From NCBI GenBank assembly GCA_910890315.1, contig CAJVGD010000001.1, positions 2,356,001-2,420,000 of the forward strand: DNA of 64,000 nucleotides, written 5' to 3'. Positions 46,537 to 56,214 of the stretch are shown piece after piece. The notes under the pieces are model-generated. The model saw only the letters and a list, made by a program, of their open reading frames with translations. It was not told the DNA's origin and ran no database searches. This stretch comes from Serendipita indica DSM 11827. Lineage: Eukaryota > Basidiomycota > Agaricomycetes > Sebacinales > Serendipitaceae. Position 1 is the stretch's first letter; every line of letters begins with the position of its first letter. A program made the translations under genes and the position numbers.

Positions 46537-47921
46537 ATGCAGTTGGAGGTGATCCTTCAAGCTCTCAACGTTTCACGGTATTTTGCATGTAGGTGGTGAC
46601 TCTGGGACTACCTTTTGCTGACCAAATTGTCCAGTCGTCGCAACCACCATTGCTATCTATGATTGGATGCTCCTTCTGAGGACGGAGGTCGAATTGCTAG
46701 GAAGTTCGAGGATGTCAATTGGGAAGGTACTATACTATTTGGTATGTATAAATTGGTCGGATAAACCTTTCTCATAACTCACATAGACCAGAATAACGAC
46801 CATCCCCGGTCTAGTCTACGGTGCTTACAGTCAGTATTTCCTCATCAACTCCTCTGCAGCAGTTTCTAAATGCTGTCTGGTAGCTCTTTCCCCCCTGAGA
46901 TCTCGTTTGAGCCAAGAAGTGAGTGAATCCTAAGCTGTTACTACCGCGTCTCAACTGCAACCAAATTCCCAGTAGTACGCAGTTTGTAGCACTCATCCAC
47001 GGGATGACTTATCGATCTCAGTTGTAACAAGTTTCTTTGGATATCACCGATTTATTGCCTTGTGTCCATTTTTATCAGCTACTGTGAGTCGTCATTTCAA
47101 ACGTCCTGTAGAAGATTGTATTGACTATTCTTAGGGCTTCTTACCATTCGCGTCGTTGTACTCTACCAGCGTAGCTTATTAGTGAAGACTATTCTTTACC
47201 TCACCCTCGGCACCTGCTATTTGATCGCATTTGGAGTTCTTCTCAGCTGTTTGAATGAAATATCCAGTAACTATCTATGTATTGCTCCTGACATCCTCTT
47301 ACGTGTTCCAGAGAATACGATCTACATTCAACTGGTCGACATTTGCGTGCCAGCAGGACTCAACTCTCGCGCCTCAATTGTCTTTGAAGCCCCACTGGTC
47401 TTTGAGGGCGTCATGTTCGGCGCACTGATCTATCGGGCTTCGGTTGACCTCAAGTCTCAGGGGTCGTTGGCAATGCTACCGCTTTTGCGTGTCCTCTATC
47501 GAGGCAAGTTCTGTCGAACCCTCGGTATCACTGCTAATCTACGGCTAGATGGATTTTTGTTCTTCGTCATAATGACTGCGGCTAGAATATGGAACATCTA
47601 CAAGGTCCTCTTATCCTGAAGATTGCCCGAATTCTTAGTTGATTCCTATTTAGTATGTGAACCGACCGATATACGAGGCACTTGAAGGCTTGTAGTAAGT
47701 CCTACCGGTTTTTGAAACCTTCTTACGGTGTTTGTAGCATTATGTGGGCCATTGTTTCTATTCTATCCTGTAGAATTTACGTCAACATTGTCTGCGCGGT
47801 GTGGAAGCCGCTGCCACTGGCCACAAGATCCCCATTCGCTTCTTCACGATATTCCTCTGGGAGCTCACACCATCCCAAAGACTTGAACCCACGCAATTTT
47901 GACGCGTCATTCCTATCATAA
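46537..47921 (+). CDS. DUF6533 multi-pass membrane protein, copy 3, frame-shifted tail
   Basis: The start MQLEVILQALNVSRYFA joins FVATTIAIYDWMLLL. Exon 4 (46884-46918) is 35 nt. Micro-exon TA (46973-46974) plus T gives QE-Y-CNKFLWISPIYC. The following helices match copies 1 and 2 (LLTIRVVVLYQRSLLVK, ISCYLIAF-like TCYLIAFGVLLSC, ASIVFEAPLVFEGVMF, WAIVSILSCRIYVNIVCA). In the tail the copy 1 sequence TATTCCCTCTGGGAGCTC reads TATTCCTCTGGGAGCTC, one base shorter. The conserved YSLWEL is therefore lost and the protein ends GSSHHPKDLNPRNFD ... at 47921. All membrane segments precede the shift, so the product could still fold. The change may be real or a base-call error. Confidence 0.8.
46973..46974 (+). 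other. 2-nt micro-exon, copy 3
   Basis: TA flanked by CCCAG and GTACGC. It completes Tyr (TA + T). The next intron is 46975-47021 (47 nt). Confidence 0.7.
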
Positions 47922-48894
47922 TACTTTCACTCTTGATAGGTTGGGTCCGCGACCCAAAGTACTCGCGAGAACGGACTTTTCTATAAAGCACTGTATAACG
48001 TGTTCTAATGGCGTCATACTATGGTTTTTGGGCTGTAAGAAGTAATGCTTGGATCATGTACGGTCCCGACAGAGACGAAGGGGCCATGTATCCTGGCCAA
48101 CGGAGGCCTGTGTGGTAAAGCTTCTGTTATGTATATACTATATATTGCATTATTGTCAGTCTACACCACAAGATGGGACATAATTCATTGGCAACTCCAT
48201 CTTGTGAAGGGTCATCAAGACGTTTGCCTCGAAACGCCTATTCTAGAGTGATGCGCACGCGAGAAACAAATGTCGTTGAAGTGCATATTACTCGAGACTA
48301 GTAGATGGTGGTGACCTCGCTCGAACCCGACTCCCTTCAAAGTCGCTCATACACTTGCACACAAAATCAACCAAACGATCAGAGACTCGTTTAGCATGGC
48401 CTGAGAGCGACACCCTTGGCGTAATTATCCCAAGGGACATCCCTCGCCCATCGGTAGCGGACATAGGCTCTGCCAATCCAGTACACACGTTCCTATCGAC
48501 ACCTAGGCCGCTTTTTCTCTGGTCTCGTTGATCCCTCTTCCATCACATTTCCTGTGAAATTGGTGCGCATAGCCTCTTTAGGGATATGTACTGCTATCAT
48601 CGCTCACACGCTCAGCAACGAACCGCAATACGAGCGCTTGTAGGTACCGGCGATACGATCTAGCCAGGCGTCGCTTTGCCTCTTTAATGTTCAATATCTG
48701 CTGGGCTGAAATGGCTCAATCCCCGGTCACGGTATCTGTTCCAACCTCGCTGCCATCCCACGCTTGTGAGACGAACTAGGAGAAGCTCCTCACCAGGGTG
48801 AATGGGAACCGTAGTTGCAGCCTATGGTGATATTGATACTTAGTTCACGCGCCTTGTCAACGGGCGAGGTCTATGGTACCGGATGCGACGCCAA
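47922..48894. other. Intergenic part of the DUF6533 tandem unit
   Basis: No gene seen. Confidence 0.4.
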
Positions 48895-48922
48895 GCGCGC
48901 CTCTTTGGCAAGATATAAACCG
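48895..48922 (+). promoter_or_regulatory. Core promoter block, DUF6533 copy 4
   Basis: GCGCGCCTCTTTGGCAAGAT followed by ATAAACCGC, about 50 nt before the ATG at 48974. Confidence 0.55.
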
Positions 48923-48973
48923 CGCATCAAGATTGAGCCAGGTGCTCTGGACGACTTGGGCCGTTTGATCCCG

Positions 48974-50443
48974 ATGCAGCTGACAGTGGTGCTCCAAGCT
49001 CTCAATATTTCGCGGTACTTTGCGTGTAAGTAATAATCTAAGAGAATTCTACTGCTAAAATTCTCGATAAAATCCTCAATTTCCTAGTCGCAGGAGCTAC
49101 CATTGCCATCTATGACTGGATCCTCCTTCTAAAGGAGGAGGTCGAATTATTAGGAGGCACCCGACCTTCGCTTGGGAAAATATTATTCTATTTGGTACAT
49201 ATATTGCCATTAGAAAAGCCCACCTAACGTCTACCAGGCGAGGATAACAACAATCCCCGGTCTAATATATGCTTCATACAGTGAGTGACATGCTGTATTC
49301 TCGCAATTACATCATCTGATCGCAACACCCCAGCTCTCTCATTACTCAGACCTCATCTAAATCAAAACGTGGGTGAACTTTGTGCCAACAGTTGAGAAAT
49401 CTACTTACGATGGGAAATCAGTAGTACAGGCTTCACCGCTATCTCAATGGTCTGCTGACTTCTGGATCTTAGTTGCGTCACATTCCTTTGGTTGTCGCCA
49501 ATCCAATGCCTTTCATCAATCTTCATCAGCTACTGTCAGTCCTTTGCTGCTGTTTAGAATTCGAATGACATCTTTCGTTCAGGGCTCCTTACCCTCCGAG
49601 TAATCGTTCTTTATCAACGGAGCCCACTCGTCAAGAGCATCCTTTACTTCAGCCTCGGTGCATGCTACCTGACCGCGCTCGGTGTCCTCATTAGCTGCCA
49701 ATATAATCTATCACGTATGGCTCTGTCCTCCGCCCTTTCCCGATCTCTAACGCCACTCGTAGAAATGAACACTTACGTCGGATTGGTAGACATATGCGTC
49801 CCCGCAGAGCTCAGTTCGCGCATACAAGTAGTTTTCGAAGCCCCGTTAGTCTTCGAGGGAATCATGTTCTCCACGCTGATCTATCGGGCGTGGGCTGATT
49901 TGAAATCCCGTGGCTCGATGGGAATGCTCCCGCTACTTCGCGTACTCTACCGAGGTATGTTCGCTCATAGTCAGATTTGGGAGCTTACTTTATTCTAGAT
50001 GGTATACTATTCTTCATTGTAATGACTGCGACCAGAATCTGGAACATTTACAAGGTAGGCCCATCTTATACTCGTACATGCGCTTGTCTAATTTTCGACT
50101 AGTACGCAAAACGGCCGATATACGAGACACTCGAAGGACCATAGTGAGATCATCCTCTTTCGCCAGAAATATTTTGCTGAAGGGATCCTATAGCATCATG
50201 TGGAGCATCGTTTCGGTCCTCTCCTGCAGAATTTACCTCAACATCGTCCGTGCTGCACAGAACCTACAGCAAGGAACACGTCCGTCGCAGTGGAGTTCTA
50301 TGCGAGAGCAAGAGTATTCTCTATGGGAATTCACATCGTTCAGGCGGTCGGATTCGGTGCGTAGCCAGAAGGATATAAGTTTGCGACCTGATCTCCCTAA
50401 AGAGTATTCAAGTTCGAGAAGAGGGCACATCAAGCGATGGTAG
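48974..50443 (+). CDS. DUF6533 multi-pass membrane protein, copy 4, with a 2-nt micro-exon
   Basis: The start MQLTVVLQALNISRYFA joins FAGATIAIYDWILLL and PSLGKILFYL. Exon 3 gives ARITTIPGLIYASY. Exon 4 (49334-49368) is 35 nt, and micro-exon TA (49422-49423) plus T gives QN-Y-CVTFLWLSPIQC. Later exons encode LLTLRVIVLYQRSPLVK, GACYLTALGVLISC, IQVVFEAPLVFEGIMF and WSIVSVLSCRIYLNIVRA. The tail keeps REQEYSLWEF and then extends to SSSRRGHIKRW at 50443, making this the longest tail of the five. No break seen. Function unknown. Confidence 0.85.
49422..49423 (+). other. 2-nt micro-exon, copy 4
   Basis: TA flanked by TCAG and GTACAG. It completes Tyr (TA + T). The next intron is 49424-49472 (49 nt). 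Confidence 0.7.
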
Positions 50444-50644
50444 AACCATAGATACATGAACGCAGGCGAGAGGATCAGAATGGACAATGCAGATTCCCAA
50501 ATTTGTATACAAATATGTGTATTAGCATTGGTAATTGACAATAGTAAATTGTATAAAATTGGCCTGTGATCGTGAAAACTGGAGATTGGCAAACAGTTTT
50601 CGACTCTTAACTCCCGACGTCGTCCGTCCCTCATCGCCAGAAGC

Positions 50645-52543
50645 ATGAGCAACGTGTACCCTGAAGTAGACTGGACAGAGTGGAATCTAGACGGCGAGCT
50701 CCCTGAGGAGCAGATCCATACGAACCAACCGACTACCCACCACCCGCAATCACACTCACCGCAGTCGTCGGGTCAGGGTGTATATCTCAATCATATCTCT
50801 CCGTGGAGCTATAATTCGCCCTCACCAGGACCCTTGATAACCCCGTCTCAGCATGCAACTCCACGACTATCACCGCAGCCTTCTACAATCGGCGGCTCAC
50901 CGCGCAGCGAATGGGCTCCATCTCCTGGACTCATGATAACGACTTCACAAGCTACAAGCCCGGCGTTTTCATCGATTGACATACACTTCTCCAAGCCAGA
51001 ATCAAATAAAGCCCGCCTGAAGTTTGATCAGAGCCGCCCTCGAAGGAGCCGAAGCACGTCTGTCTCGTCTACGAAACGCATTGCCCCACTGTCAACCCTA
51101 CACGAACGCCCCGCAACTTTCATCAACCCTGCAGATTTATGGATTCTTTCTGGCCGAACCATCCCTAATTTATCACGAGAGATACTCGCTGGAATATTCA
51201 TACATTATGCGCATGGATTAGCCTCTTACAGTAAGTCTGTTGATTACTCTCGAATTCTTCGGTCAGGCCGTTACCGCCTCGAAACTTTGCTCTTGGTCTG
51301 TCGCCATTGGCACACTATCGCGACTCAGACGTCGGGATTATGGGAGGGATTCTACATTTTCATAGACGATCTCAGAGACTTCGAGACTTGGAGACGCCTA
51401 GCGAGAGTTCGAATTACTCGCTTAAATTCACATCCAGACTTGAGCATATCTATAGTCCTTGGTCCACCGGTGTATCGAGGATTGTCTCTTAGGCTATACT
51501 CGGTGCTCTCGGAGGCCAACTTGGCGCCAATGGGCCAGGAGAAGGCGCACCAGGCGGTCTCATGCTTACGGGAACTCGCAGATCTAGTCAGCGTACTTGC
51601 TGGTATTGGGAATACTTTGGCAAGCGTCTGGAGAAAGTTCTATTTAAGTTTCCCCCTTGAACATAGTGAACTAGTTTCACAGCTGTCTGCGTCGCAATTG
51701 TTAGACGCGGAAAAGTTCTTGGACCAAATACTCGGCCGAGAAATGAAAGCTTTGGAGCATATCGAGCTCCGAGGTCTGAGTTGGCTTCGCCCTGAGCGAA
51801 CGACAGATCCATCCTCCAAACTGCCGTGGGCCCTGAACTGCGCTATGGGATCCTTGAGAGTGATTCATATGACAAATTGCTCTCTTCCGTGCACTCCTGA
51901 CATACGCTCTGCACAAGAATTGCGTTTCGACGAGTGTACTTTTTGGAACGACGTGCCCTTCAGCCCGAGGAATATTGCGGCAATGCCCTTAAACTCAGAT
52001 AATGCCCCTGATTGGATCAGGATACTTGGCTTGAAACCTATCATACATCTTTCCCACTTGCATACACTGGCAATCGGTCCACTACATGCTGTAATCAAAC
52101 TCAACGTTCCGTCCCTTCGCGTGCTTGAGGTCATGTACAATTCTTATAACTACATCTCTTCACTCTTCTATTTATCAGGCATTATAGGGGAAAATATTGA
52201 AGAGCTGCTCTTCTCACCGCGGATCAGATCACCTTTACCCACCGACACTCACGAAGTACCAGGATTAGAGGAAGTTAAAGTGAAGATTGTATCATTCTTC
52301 AGGAGAAGCCGCAGTATAAAGACAATACGAGGCCCCGATGACCTCCTTAATCTGGTGCTTGCTTCCGTGTATGAACTGCGTCTATCGTCACCAAATATGG
52401 ATACTATCTTCGAGGGATTGACACTCAGCACTAACTATGGCCATCTGAGTCCGCTCCTGCGCCTTGGTGGTCACGAGGACGCTACAAGACTTCAGTGGAT
52501 TGCTCGGCAAACCTTTGGCAAGGAGCTCTTCAATTGGTCGTAA
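50645..52543 (+). CDS. F-box-like protein with Ser/Pro repeat N-terminus
   Basis: A single exon of 632 codons starting MSNVYPEVDWTEWNLDG. The first 130 residues are Ser/Pro-rich and contain WSYNSPSPGPLITPSQ and EWAPSPGLMITTSQATSP, the same repeat type seen many times in the F-box genes at 58-62 kb. A basic patch (RPRRSRSTSVSSTKR) follows. The F-box-like region is about residues 175-245 (PNLSREILAGIFIHYAHG ... LETLLLVCRHWHTIA). The rest has LRR-like beta/alpha spacing (LEHIELRGLSWL, LHTLAIGPL, LRVLEVMYNS). Such proteins are usually substrate adaptors of SCF ubiquitin ligases. The substrate is unknown. It lies between DUF6533 copies 4 and 5. Confidence 0.8.
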   Translation: MSNVYPEVDWTEWNLDGELPEEQIHTNQPTTHHPQSHSPQSSGQGVYLNHISPWSYNSPSPGPLITPSQHATPRLSPQPSTIGGSPRSEWAPSPGLMITTSQATSPAFSSIDIHFSKPESNKARLKFDQSRPRRSRSTSVSSTKRIAPLSTLHERPATFINPADLWILSGRTIPNLSREILAGIFIHYAHGLASYSKSVDYSRILRSGRYRLETLLLVCRHWHTIATQTSGLWEGFYIFIDDLRDFETWRRLARVRITRLNSHPDLSISIVLGPPVYRGLSLRLYSVLSEANLAPMGQEKAHQAVSCLRELADLVSVLAGIGNTLASVWRKFYLSFPLEHSELVSQLSASQLLDAEKFLDQILGREMKALEHIELRGLSWLRPERTTDPSSKLPWALNCAMGSLRVIHMTNCSLPCTPDIRSAQELRFDECTFWNDVPFSPRNIAAMPLNSDNAPDWIRILGLKPIIHLSHLHTLAIGPLHAVIKLNVPSLRVLEVMYNSYNYISSLFYLSGIIGENIEELLFSPRIRSPLPTDTHEVPGLEEVKVKIVSFFRRSRSIKTIRGPDDLLNLVLASVYELRLSSPNMDTIFEGLTLSTNYGHLSPLLRLGGHEDATRLQWIARQTFGKELFNWS

Positions 52544-53653
52544 TAATATCTTTGATATACTGCCTTTGCATTTAATATCAGATATTTCAAAACACCATCG
52601 TATCTCTGTCTCGAACATCCCAGTGTTCAGTGTGCGAGGTATACAGCGTTTCAGGGCTTTCCTTCGATTCTCGGTGCTTACGGAGTAGACTCGGCCAATT
52701 ACGATAGTTCCCTTTGTAACTAGGTGGATTTATTGATGCGTGACGTAGATGACTGGAGCCTTACTGGGCCTACCTCTGTGCTCACGCATCCTGGGGGGAT
52801 CACCTAATATATAACGCTGTGGGTTTCCACATATAACTCACCTCTTGTCTGATAGATCTGACCATCTTATTTGTCGCTGTAAACTCTTTCCGCGTCTGAA
52901 ATACATAAAGGTAGATCCCCCATCTTTGCCAAGTATTTGCCCTAAATGAATTTACAGTGACCTGTTCAACTCTGATTCTGGAGGTATTCGAAGGTATATA
53001 GTACTTCTCGTGCCGAATCTATCTGAATATCGTTCCTGCAGCCAAGACTCCTTGAGTGACAGAGCTCAGCGGTACGACGGGTATCCCAGAAATCTTGGTG
53101 CGGGCGTTTAAGCCGTCGAATGATTATCAAACGGTGTGCCTCTGAACTCACTAGGCCGTTGGTTGATGTCATAGACATCTTAGGATTCAGTCATGGCTCT
53201 CCCAGGCGGCTTATATATCATTTATAGTCATTAGAAACGCATTTAGGTGCATATATTTGGAATTAGTAGAGCCCGTCGCCATCTTCGTTTCCCATCAACA
53301 CGTATTTTGCCTGAAGCAGCTCTAGTATCGTTTACGAAACATATAGAGTTCTCTATGGTGCATAATTAACACGTTGACGCGTGTGAAGCTTGGGCCATAC
53401 TACCCCAATACGACTATTTCTGCGTAGCACCTGATGAAAGCGCGCATAGTGTCGTCATTGCGTTCAATGCGACGCATAACACCCATCAATGGGATCCATT
53501 CACTTCAGCGCTGCTAGCCGCAGGGATCCCACGGCCCCGAAGCGAAGGGTCCCAGGCTTGAATATCAGCATAGACTCGCTCATCATTTTTTTCTCTTCCG
53601 CACCCTTCTTCTTCTCTCCCGCACCCTATTCGTTTATCTCGTTCTCCTCGGAG
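52544..53653. other. Intergenic
   Basis: No supported gene. The TATA block seen before DUF6533 copies 1 to 4 is not present upstream of copy 5. Confidence 0.4.
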
Positions 53654-55218
53654 ATGCTAGGAGAACGTGCCATTTCCAGCGGGTTTCTGCAAGAGATTCT
53701 CAAAATAGCCGTCGCGCTGAATCTCACGCGGTATTTCACCTGTACGCGTCCAGAGTATCGTGCGGAGATGAATAACGAGTAACATTTGTCATGTATAGTT
53801 GCGTCTACGACGATAGCTGTCTATGATTGGGTGTTGGTGGTGCCAGAGGAAGTTCGCTACTTGGGCTCTGCACGATTCTCGCTCGGAAAGATTTTGTATT
53901 ATGTGGCGAGTTGTGGTTATACGGGTGCTATTCAATGCTGATACCTTTGTAGTCACGACTTTTGACGGTACCGTCGCTGATATTCGCAAGCTACAGTGGG
54001 TTTCTTACCGATGACGACCAGTTCAGGCGGTCTAACCAAATCTAAATAGTACTCTCTGGTGCAAGAGCACGCTTGAGCGAAACAGTGAGTCGTCCATTTC
54101 GTTCTATGTTGTTGCCAATAAAGGGCGGATCTGTTTCTAGATGTAAGCCGGTCTAGTCTCAAACACAGTTTGGATGTCTAAAAGAATGCAATAGATGCCA
54201 ATGGTTCGCATGGTCGACTCCAATCACCGTTCTCTTGGCCGTATTCGTCAGTTACTGTACGTCCGTTGATCTCTCAATGCCTTGTCGCTGATACCAGAGG
54301 ACAGGGATATTGACACTTCGCGTCATCGTACTCTACGAACGACACAAGATTGTCAAAGCGCTCTTGTACTTTACGCTCTTTGCGAGCTACGGGACCGCTC
54401 TCGGAGTCCAGGTCAGCTCCATGTACAAACCCTTGCGTAAGTTTTGAGTGCAATCGAGGTTGGGTGCTCACTAGAGTGAACAGGAGAACAGGAGTTGTAC
54501 AATGCGCCGACGGACATGTGCGTCGTAGTGAGCAAGAGTCAGCGGACCCAAATCATCTTCGAGGTCCCGTTCGTATTCGAGGTGACGCTCTTCTTGTTGC
54601 TTCTTTATCGAGGGTGGCATGACTACAAGGCGTCGTGGGGGCTCTCGACGATTCCCGTCATTCGTATCCTCTATCGCGGTGAGTCTTGTCTTTATGGGTA
54701 AGGACTGGTACTCAAGGTTATAGATGCGGTCATCTTCTTTATCGTGACTACGGCTGTGCGAATATGGAACATCTATAATGTACGTTGCTTGCCTCGGTGG
54801 TGGTGACGGCTAACGCGTGCCTGCAGTGGGTAGCAAGGCCGGTATACGAAGTGTTTCAAGGAGCCTAGTGCGTCTGATTCCTCTTGAGTCTTATGTATTC
54901 ATGAGCCGCTGTTAGTGTCATCGCAAGCATCGTCAACGTCCTAGCGTGTCGGATATACCTCAACATTCTCTGCGCCGCGCAGAGTCCTCGTGTCCAAGAG
55001 CTCACTCAAGGACTTGGGGGTACCGTCGGAGACGAAGAAGTCACCCTACAGTCGATACGGACGGTTCCTGGTCAGCGGTCGGTACGTTGTGTCACTTTGA
55101 ATCGCTACTAGATGGCGTCATATTGATCGACTTTTTGCAGAGAGACCGGCGTGTTTTACGAGATACGTACGGCACGGGGTCTACTTTCGACGACGACTAT
55201 CACGGTTCGTCGCGGTGA
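53654..55218 (+). CDS. DUF6533 multi-pass membrane protein, copy 5 (diverged), with a 2-nt micro-exon and a probable GC-AG intron
   Basis: The start MLGERAISSGFLQEILK leads to VALNLTRYFT-FASTTIAVYDWVLVV. After GKILYYV the exon ends at GTG, followed by GCGAGT. Only a GC donor here keeps the conserved next exon in frame (SRLLTVPSLIFASY, compare TRVTTIPGLIHGVY). Exon 4 (54050-54084) is 35 nt. Micro-exon AT (54141-54142) plus A gives ET-I-CQWFAWSTPITV. Later exons give WILTLRVIVLYERHKI, IIFEVPFVFEVTLFLLLL and NVLACRIYLNILCAAQ. The last exon encodes RDRRVLRDTYGTGSTF and ends at 55218. It is well diverged from copies 1 to 4, yet it keeps the micro-exon architecture, so that structure predates the recent tandem duplications. 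Confidence 0.75.
54141..54142 (+). other. 2-nt micro-exon, copy 5
   Basis: AT flanked by TCTAG and GTAAGC. It completes Ile (AT + A). Flanking introns are 54085-54140 and 54143-54194. Confidence 0.65.
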
Positions 55219-56214
55219 TTAGGAATTCTTCGCTTGCTATTATGACAGATCAACGTGCATTGCGGTAGAGCTATAACTATACCCCTCATCCTGCTGGATG
55301 CGTGTGACCACCAGCTGGCTTGACTCGCAACTATTAGAAGAAGTGGAATGTAGAAAAACCCAAGATTCCAAAGAGAATAACAGTAGCCTCGCGTGTTTGC
55401 AGTATTCTGAGAAATAGCGCAATCCCACGTGCAAATGTCGCTTTCAGGCTTTTATCGGAGAAGAAGGATCGCCGGACCAATGAAATGTGCTTGATCTATC
55501 CTTTATAGTGACGATCTTTGGTTGCTTCTGGTCCTGTCGCGGAATGGGTAGGCCACCCGACAACTAGTGGCGGACCTGGGACGCGAGGATGTGAAAATAT
55601 TGTGTGCTTACGTGGTAGTTTCTCGGTGATTTGGGGAGAGGACGGGATGCGCGAATCCGGACCTGTATATTTACGTATATGTTCATAAGCGCTCTTTGCC
55701 TAGGGCTGGAATAGAACGATTGCATCGCCATGATTAGCGACGACTTCTGTACTTTTTGTTTGTGCATAACGATAAGGTCCTGGCATCGCCTCGTTGAGAT
55801 TCTTGGCAGAAGAGTTGATGGGGGGGTGAAGACAGGAAACGTTGTAGACGCTCGTTGACAGCATGCGGATGGGTGGCTGATCTAGGCGTTGTGTATTCTT
55901 ATCTGCGGACCGGCCTCGAGTATAAAGGCATGTCATCCACTCACTCTTCGGCCTTTGCATGTCTGCCCGTCTCTGCTGACAATCCGCGTTATAATCCCAG
56001 AGTCGTTGACGGCCATTAGCTCGTGGATATCTGCAGTTCTCCCACATCTTCGGCCATTGTCCTCTGCCACTCCCGGTTCTACTTTGTTTGGTACGTTTGC
56101 CGCTTTCGACTCTTGGCCTCCCCCACCCGCCGCCCTTCCGCCCTTCACGAGGGTCATTCCACTGTCGTTTACAACTTGTTGCCATATACCCCAACAACAA
56201 AATCACCTTGAATA
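55219..56214. promoter_or_regulatory. Intergenic; TATA box at 55920-55927 upstream of the GH88 gene
   Basis: GTATAAAGG at about 55920 lies 290 nt before the ATG at 56215. The intervening sequence is pyrimidine-rich and reads as a leader. A frame at 55889-56215 has no domain and I did not accept it. Confidence 0.4.

Larger units (their letters stand above)
41650..50443 (+). repeat. Four-unit tandem gene array, period about 2.4 kb
   Basis: Start codons of DUF6533 copies 1 to 4 lie at 41741, 44200, 46537 and 48974, with spacings of 2459, 2337 and 2437 nt. Promoter blocks and some intergenic stretches are shared, so each unit is promoter plus gene plus spacer. Confidence 0.75.
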
